Assembly: GCA_937886715.1 (NCBI GenBank)
Contig: CAKZZD010000021.1
Span: 1-12,516, forward strand
DNA: 12,516 bases
Direction of reading: 5' to 3'
Source of the DNA: an uncultured Bacteroidales bacterium
Lineage (GTDB): Bacteria; Bacteroidota; Bacteroidia; Bacteroidales; P3
Shown: positions 7,901 through 12,516 of the stretch, piece by piece
Layout: each line of letters starts with the position of its first letter
Numbering within the stretch: position 1 is the stretch's first letter
Made by a program: the position numbers and the translations under genes
The notes under the pieces: model-generated
Told to the model about the DNA's origin: nothing
What the model saw: only the letters and a program-made list of their open reading frames with translations
The model's database searches: none

Positions 7901-10900
7901 CTCGCTGGAGGGCTATGAGGGCGATGGCCGCTATATCGTTTTCTACACGCCTGCCCCTGCCACCAGCACGCACTACAACTACATCTACCTCGACAGCGTG
8001 GTGGTCGACCAGTTGCCCGCTTGCCGCTGGCCGGTCAGTCTGGCTGCCGACAGCGTGGGTGCCTACGAGATCGACCTCTCGTGGAATGGCTCCGCTGCAA
8101 GCTACGAGGTGCAATTGTCCACCACCGAGGATTTCTCCTCCGCCACCACATCGACCATTGTCAACACCACTTCGGCGTCCCTCACTGCGCTGATGCCCTA
8201 CATGCAATATTATGTTCGCGTGCGAGGCCTCTGTGACGGCGATAGCAGTGTGTGGACTGCCGCCATGCCTGTGCATACCACCCGCGACTGCGGCATCAAC
8301 AACATCAACGTCGTCGACACCATCGGTGATGGCACCAGCAGCAGCTATACGTATGCCTTCTATAGCTACTCCACCTATCCTCGTGGCTACAGCAGCACCA
8401 TCTACACCGTACAGGAGCTCAACGACATGGGTCTGCAGGTCAACAACCGCATCAACGGTATCAGGCTGCACAGCGGCACCACCGGTGGCACCATCTACGG
8501 CGCCAAGATCTACGTGGCCGAGACCTCGCTCGCGGGCTACGGCACGCCGGCTTCCAACGACACCGTCGACCGCGCTACCATGACGCTCGTCTACAATGGC
8601 GACCTGGTGGTTCCGGCCAGCAGCTGGGTCGACATTCCCTTCAACGCGCCCTTCAACTACAGTGGCAACAACAACCTGCTGATCACCTTCGCACGTGACA
8701 CCGCCCCGTCGGCCAACGTCAACTTCTTCTACACCTCCTTCAGCCCGGACTACCTCAACTGCTACGGTTACATGACCTCCACCTCGAGCAGCCTCACGGC
8801 CACCCGCGTCTACTACCGTCCCAACATTATCTTCGACATCTGCACCGAGATCCCCAACTGCGTGCGTCCCGGCAGCCTGACGCTGCTCAACTACAGCGAC
8901 ACGTCGGCCAGCGTCCAGTGGGAGAATGTGGCGTCGGACTATGAAGTCGCCATCTCCACCACCTCGATCAATCCCGACAGTGTGAGTGGCTTGACGACCT
9001 ACAGCTACACCACCAACAGCGCCGTCTTCAACGGCCTGACGCCCAACACCGACTACTACGTCTACGTGCGCTCGGTCTGCGGCTCTATCGGCAACTCCGA
9101 GTGGAGCATCGAACTCTCTTTCCGTACGGCCTGCGCTCCGCAGCCGCTGCCCTACAGCGAGGACTTCGAGAGCTACCCCAGTGGCGCCACCAACCCCATC
9201 GACCCCTGCTGGGTGAAGGGTACCAACAGCCCCACGGCCTACCCCTATCCTTACTCCACCAACGCCGTCAACGGTCAGCGTAGCCTCTACTTCTACGCCT
9301 ACCAGCCGGCTGCCACGGCGACCACAACGCCGTATTACAGCTACGCAGCCCTGCCCATGATGGATGCCCCGATCGACACCCTCATGGTCAGCTTCTCCAT
9401 GCGCCGCTACAGCACCACGTCCGACTTCTACACATCGCGCGTCATCGTCGGCGTCATGGACAACCCGGACGACATCAGCACCTTCGTCGGTGTCGACACC
9501 ATCGACCTCAAGAACGAGGCCTCGCTCAGCGTCCACTATTTCGACATTCCCCTGAGCAGCTATACCGGCACCGGCCGCTACATCGCCTTCTACGATGCCG
9601 TGCCGCCGCTCTACGGCACCGGCACTTATTCTTACAGCTACGTCTACCTCGACGACATCGTGGTCGACTACCTGCCCAGCTGCCAGCGCGTCAGCGGTAT
9701 CCAGCTGAGCGACATCACCACCTCCACGGCCGACGTCCAGTGGAACGCCGTCCCCGGGGCCACCAGCTACGACATCGAGTATGGCCCCGCCGGCTTCGAG
9801 CACGGCACAGGTAGCACAGCCTCATCCAATGCCGCCTCGGTCACCCTCAGCGGTCTGAACCACTCCACCACCTACGACATCTACGTCCGTGCCCATTGCT
9901 CGCCCACCGATGCTGGCAACTGGAGCCACCCCGTCTCCTTCGCCACCGAGTGCGGCCTCAACAGCCTGCCTATTGTGATGGATTTCGAGGGCCTCGCCGC
10001 CGGCACCACCTCGCCCATGCCCCTCTGTTGGACCAAATGGAACGACAACATGACCTCCACCTCGGGCTACTACCCCTACATTTACAATAGCTCCACCTAC
10101 GCCCACAGCGGAAGCAACAGCCTCTACTGGTACTTCTATTCCTCCTCTTCCTACCCAAGCGACATGATTGTCTCCAGTCCGGCTATCGACACCGTCGACT
10201 ACCCGATGAACACCGTTGAGGTTATCTTCTGGGCACGTCGCAGCACCAACCCCATGGACATCATCGTCGGAGTCATCAGCGATCCTACAGATCCAACCAC
10301 TTTCACCGGCATCGACACCATCGCCCTGACCACCACCCACACTGAGTACACCGTGCCCCTGACCTCTTTCAGCGGCTACGGCAACCACGTGGCCTTCCGT
10401 GGTGTCCATACCGGTACTCTGGTACAGTACATCTATCTCGACGACATCACCATCGAAGCCATCTCGCCTTGCGAGCGTGCCTCCAACCTCACTGCCACCC
10501 GCGCCACGGCCACTACAGTCGACCTCTCCTGGACCGACACTATCGGCTCCAGCCAGTGGATCGTCTCCTATGCCACCGAGCCCGGCAGCGCCTGGACCGA
10601 GGTCACGGCCAACTCCAACCCCTACACCCTCACCGGCCTGACGCCCAACACCCTCTACCGCTACCGTGTGGCCCCCGTCTGTGCCGACGGCCAGCGGGCC
10701 GACTGGAGCCGTAGCACCTTCAGCTTCAGCACCTCGCAGGTGCCCGCCACGGTGCCCTACAGCTACAACTTCGAGGACGCCGCCGAGTGGAACAACTGGC
10801 AGACCTCCAGCAACAGCGCAGCCAACTGGTACCGCGGCAACGTCGCCGACGGCAACAGCACCTACGCCATGTACCTCAGCGCCGACAGCGGCGCCACCCA

Positions 10901-12516
10901 GAGTTGGAATCTTGGCTCCATCACCAATGCCGTGGCCTACCGCGACATCGATTTCGGCTCCGATACCCATAGCTACCAGGTTGACTTCGACGCCTACTAC
11001 GGCGGCAGCACCGACGGCAACTACGACGGTCTCGCCGTCCTGCTCGTCGATCCCACCGTCCCGGTGGCCAGCAGCAGCGCTGGCCTGACCACTCCGTGGG
11101 GTCACGTGAACAACCTCGCCCTCATGTCCATGCGCCACGACACCCTCTGGGGACACTACACCGCCTACCTCGACGCCGTCTCAGGCGTCCAGCGCGTGGT
11201 CTTCTACCACTTCAATCAGTCCACCGCCGCCAACCACCCCTATGAGGACAATCCCCCGGCAGTGGACAACATCACCATCGGCCTCCAGCCTTGTGAGCGG
11301 CCCGGTATGCTCGCGGTGGACACTGTGACACCCTTCTACGTCGAGCTCTCTTGGACAGGCGAGTCCGCGGCCACCTACCAGATCGCCTACCGCGTCCAGG
11401 GAAGCGCCGCATCTACCAACCAGTACCAGACGGTCACCGGCCCCTCGGCCTACGTCAGCGGCCTCACCCCCGCCACCTCCTACTACTGGTGGGCACGTAA
11501 GATCTGCACCCTGACCGATACCGACACCCTCATCAGCTCTTGGTCCTTCAACGGCACCTTCACCACCGGATGCGCGCCTGTCAGCGTCGCCGACACCCTC
11601 TTCGAGGACTTCGAGTCCTATCCTGCCGTTTCCTACAGCGCCGCTGGCGTACTGCCCACCTGCTGGGAGGGCTTCACCACCGGCCCCAGTGGATACGTGC
11701 CTCACGTCACCGACAGCGGCACCTACTCCTACTGCGTCAGCGGCCGCCAGGCCATCACCATGACCGCCGGCACCCCGACCACCTACGGTAGCGACTCCTA
11801 CTTCCGCATGGTCGACATCTCCGAGCCCACCAACTCGCTGAACATCGCCTTCTGGATGTGCACCGAGAGCAGCACCAACGGATACCTCGAGGTGGGCTAC
11901 CTTGCCGGCGACAGCTATGAACTCGACTTCGTGCCCCTCAAGCGCATCAACGCCAGCTCCGCCACTGTCCACTCCGGCAACGGCATCCAGGCCGCCGGCC
12001 ACGGCATCTTCGACACAGTCAGCTTTGACTCTGTGCCCGACGGACACTATCCCATCGTCTTCCACTGGAACTACACCACCAGCTACTACAGTGTCTGCAT
12101 CGACGACATCGCTGTCTGGTCCGACTTCACTTGCTATGTGCCGCAGAATATTGACATCACTACCGATTATCAGTCGGCCACCTTCAACACACAATCCACC
12201 GATGCCACCTACATCGTAGCCTATGGCACGCAGGAGAGCGCCCTCACCGACACTGCCACATTCTCTACCGCCATCTTCACTGTCTCCGGACTTCAGCCCG
12301 CCACACGCTACTACTTCTCCATCCGCAAGCAGTGCGACGACGAGTCGCTCAGCCCTGCCGCCACTGGATACTTCGAGACCGAAGTCCTCCCGTGCTTTGC
12401 TCCCACCGGCATCGCCATCAGCGACATCACCTTCCGCGGTGCCACCGCCACCTGGACGGCAGGCGGCGAGGAGGCCAACTGGGAGGTCAACATCTTCAAC
12501 ACCAACATCAACGAGA
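4920..12516 (+). CDS. Giant secreted multi-domain adhesin-like protein (fn3 / choice-of-anchor J repeats), 3'-partial
   Basis: The frame from the ATG at 4920 has no stop through 2532 codons and runs off the window. Residues 1-27 are a signal peptide (KR-containing n-region, hydrophobic core LSIIVAVLGMGV, likely cleavage after ASA). An N-terminal beta-sandwich domain covers about 28-210. Fn3 domains lie at about 216-303, 494-579, 768-857, 1036-1123, 1314-1404, 1589-1677, 1852-1938, 2126-2217 and 2406-2491, with a truncated tenth from 2493. Between them are seven anchor-J/cleaved-adhesin-like domains (about 305-492, 581-766, 859-1034, 1406-1587, 1679-1850, 1940-2124, 2219-2404), typically starting with LPYxExFE and CW and ending in YLDDI. 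Residues 1124-1308 repeat the N-terminal domain type. Related domains in gingipains and other Bacteroidota surface proteins bind host proteins or glycans. No catalytic domain is visible. Type IX secretion is inferred; its C-terminal sorting domain would lie outside the window. The ligand is unknown. Confidence 0.93.
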   Translation, partial: MKQILLKRILPMLSIIVAVLGMGVASAQQTDVTVGNWSGTTSSAFGGFHNTSKYSWTQTLYLQSDMQGAGWIQAIVLDNQSSASNTLDSAKIYLGSTTMTSQPTSTVSTWVPMSDLTLVWSRTAYTIPGETGLLVVELDQPYYYDGTSTLVMVVSKAAAATSSNTKFGYTSTTASMKYTGGTTESYCRFPTLAGTNGTYKENIIFVKTVGQNDAYCLPIQGVHVTGATTTSLTLNWNAEPGASYEVGYSGINDSREDISIYTTSSDSYTFTGLEPDSLYWLYVRKQCSGGLYSGWDSVSARTLCLPMPASELPYFEGFETTEASSSYNTAGVVPGCWTAYSSGTAPGYVPHVATGTGYYVYRKTGENSLVLYPGSASGANGNTKYVLLPEVDEDLSELYLNFWMCTESATNGVLDVGYVTSSDTSTFVSIATYPASSMTQHNGNGLQTGAGMDVELSLAAVPANATRLAFRWFYNGAYGVCLDDIRLDYPPSCATPAGLAVTDSSAHSVELTWIGTASEYIVEYGIQGFAPGSGDSLTVSSSSVTLDNLQMGTVYNIYITAVCGSDTSTGTLFGSFQTGCASLTNDDLPYFEGFEAYGTGAANPINACWSKAAIGTTTNYPYPYASAAVTGNRGIYFYSAKTSSTEYCSWLALPPVDDDLDVSELMINFKVKRGTAVNSTSTVTYSCRVIVGVADTAGVGTSFTPIDTLDFSTEAASSVHSAEVSFAEYTGTGKYVVFYVPVPENTTTNNYTTVYLDDITLRRIPNCFWPSAVALESVSHDAATISWTPDPRTPSPSSWEVEYGVAGFTPGEGETLQLNDTTATLTDLLANTVYDIYVRAYCGGDASDPALFSFRTACTPVATEDLPYVEDFETYTSGASNPISPCWTRQTFNSAVQYPYPNSSAAITGNIGLYFYGYGSTGISEYAALPLFESDLSDLMVSFYLKRYSSTTATYHSMIQVGVMSDPNDTSTFELLQTYDLTSEPASSIHHMILSLEGYEGDGRYIVFYTPAPATSTHYNYIYLDSVVVDQLPACRWPVSLAADSVGAYEIDLSWNGSAASYEVQLSTTEDFSSATTSTIVNTTSASLTALMPYMQYYVRVRGLCDGDSSVWTAAMPVHTTRDCGINNINVVDTIGDGTSSSYTYAFYSYSTYPRGYSSTIYTVQELNDMGLQVNNRINGIRLHSGTTGGTIYGAKIYVAETSLAGYGTPASNDTVDRATMTLVYNGDLVVPASSWVDIPFNAPFNYSGNNNLLITFARDTAPSANVNFFYTSFSPDYLNCYGYMTSTSSSLTATRVYYRPNIIFDICTEIPNCVRPGSLTLLNYSDTSASVQWENVASDYEVAISTTSINPDSVSGLTTYSYTTNSAVFNGLTPNTDYYVYVRSVCGSIGNSEWSIELSFRTACAPQPLPYSEDFESYPSGATNPIDPCWVKGTNSPTAYPYPYSTNAVNGQRSLYFYAYQPAATATTTPYYSYAALPMMDAPIDTLMVSFSMRRYSTTSDFYTSRVIVGVMDNPDDISTFVGVDTIDLKNEASLSVHYFDIPLSSYTGTGRYIAFYDAVPPLYGTGTYSYSYVYLDDIVVDYLPSCQRVSGIQLSDITTSTADVQWNAVPGATSYDIEYGPAGFEHGTGSTASSNAASVTLSGLNHSTTYDIYVRAHCSPTDAGNWSHPVSFATECGLNSLPIVMDFEGLAAGTTSPMPLCWTKWNDNMTSTSGYYPYIYNSSTYAHSGSNSLYWYFYSSSSYPSDMIVSSPAIDTVDYPMNTVEVIFWARRSTNPMDIIVGVISDPTDPTTFTGIDTIALTTTHTEYTVPLTSFSGYGNHVAFRGVHTGTLVQYIYLDDITIEAISPCERASNLTATRATATTVDLSWTDTIGSSQWIVSYATEPGSAWTEVTANSNPYTLTGLTPNTLYRYRVAPVCADGQRADWSRSTFSFSTSQVPATVPYSYNFEDAAEWNNWQTSSNSAANWYRGNVADGNSTYAMYLSADSGATQSWNLGSITNAVAYRDIDFGSDTHSYQVDFDAYYGGSTDGNYDGLAVLLVDPTVPVASSSAGLTTPWGHVNNLALMSMRHDTLWGHYTAYLDAVSGVQRVVFYHFNQSTAANHPYEDNPPAVDNITIGLQPCERPGMLAVDTVTPFYVELSWTGESAATYQIAYRVQGSAASTNQYQTVTGPSAYVSGLTPATSYYWWARKICTLTDTDTLISSWSFNGTFTTGCAPVSVADTLFEDFESYPAVSYSAAGVLPTCWEGFTTGPSGYVPHVTDSGTYSYCVSGRQAITMTAGTPTTYGSDSYFRMVDISEPTNSLNIAFWMCTESSTNGYLEVGYLAGDSYELDFVPLKRINASSATVHSGNGIQAAGHGIFDTVSFDSVPDGHYPIVFHWNYTTSYYSVCIDDIAVWSDFTCYVPQNIDITTDYQSATFNTQSTDATYIVAYGTQESALTDTATFSTAIFTVSGLQPATRYYFSIRKQCDDESLSPAATGYFETEVLPCFAPTGIAISDITFRGATATWTAGGEEANWEVNIFNTNINE
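5001..5549 (+). repeat. N-terminal beta-sandwich domain, copy 1
   Basis: Residues 28-210 of the giant protein. Shared landmarks with copy 2 at 8289-8843 are a Tyr-Ser start (KYSWTQTLY), the DSAKIYLGST strand, LTLVW, a pattern of hydrophobic strands around STLVMVV, and a closing ENIIF. Only this copy immediately follows the signal peptide. It contains Cys187 but otherwise little of the cysteine pattern of the rest of the protein. Confidence 0.65.
5565..12515 (+). repeat. Alternating fn3 / anchor-J module array
   Basis: Within the giant gene, modules of about 270-280 residues (one fn3 plus one anchor-J domain) recur seven times, with one module (residues 1036-1308) carrying an N-terminal-type domain instead. 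Fn3 units share a W near position 20, Y.V.Y, a GL.P.T.Y turn and VRxxC before the last strand. The repeats are clearly diverged: in the best-conserved stretches corresponding DNA looks roughly 75-80% alike by eye, with only short exact matches. The duplications are therefore old, or diversified under selection. The array is broken at the right edge by two fn3 domains in direct succession (residues 2405-2532). Confidence 0.85.
8289..8843 (+). repeat. N-terminal-type beta-sandwich domain, copy 2 (internal)
   Basis: Residues 1124-1308 of the giant protein, inserted where an anchor-J domain would be expected. It aligns with residues 28-210: YSSTIY against YSWTQTLY, GAKIYVAET against SAKIYLGST, MTLVYNG against LTLVWSR, NNLLITF against STLVMVV, and PNIIFD against ENIIFV. 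It is flanked by fn3 domains on both sides. Confidence 0.65.

Noticed and set aside
7311..12194. Three long - strand open frames (7311-9803, 9822-11156, 11181-12194) opposite the giant gene
   Set aside because: They are Gly/Val/Asp-rich translations produced by the C-ending codons of the + strand repeats. No promoter, domain or signal peptide is seen, and the + strand frame is continuous with coherent domains.
5565..12516. CRISPR-like or mobile-element explanation for the repeats
   Set aside because: Repeats are protein-level, in frame and diverged, without short identical repeats, spacers, transposase or terminal inverted repeats.

Overview
The window suggests a GC-rich member of the Bacteroidales (Bacteroidota). 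The evidence is an exact Bacteroidota-type -7 promoter element (TAnnTTTG), an A/T-rich leader without a Shine-Dalgarno sequence, and a giant exported protein built from fibronectin type III (fn3) and 'choice-of-anchor J'/cleaved-adhesin-like beta-sandwich modules, an architecture common in that phylum. The genus cannot be fixed from what is visible. All three real genes read on the + strand.

Layout. Positions 1-274 are non-coding: a strong GC hairpin with a T-run (probable terminator of an off-window gene), a short array of 11-bp quasi-repeats, a three-copy 13-bp repeat of which two copies form a perfect inverted repeat, and a small perfect palindrome. Positions 275-2287 encode a cytoplasmic M3-family zinc oligopeptidase resembling oligopeptidase A (PrlC/OpdA). 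After 29 bp, 2317-4578 encode ribonuclease R, with winged-helix, cold-shock, RNB and S1 domains and a basic tail. These two are probably co-transcribed and closed by a clear intrinsic terminator at 4589-4620. They are ordinary housekeeping functions (peptide and RNA turnover).

Positions 4579-4919 are intergenic: the terminator, a doubtful 35-codon ORF, then an A/T-rich promoter for the third gene. From 4920 to the end of the window, one frame stays open for 2532 codons without a stop and runs off the right edge. It encodes a secreted giant: a signal peptide, a lectin-like beta-sandwich domain, then nine complete fn3 domains alternating with seven anchor-J/adhesin-like domains and a second copy of the N-terminal domain type, ending in a tenth, truncated fn3. 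This is the most interesting object here. Its cysteines follow a strict pattern implying two disulfides per module, its adhesin modules fall into three subtypes in a non-random order, and its codon use and lysine content drift along its length. It is most likely a type IX-secreted surface adhesin or binding protein, but the diagnostic C-terminus is outside the window.

I see no RNA genes, CRISPR array, transposase, phage gene or recognisable defence system. Long antisense open frames across all three genes are judged to be by-products of codon bias.
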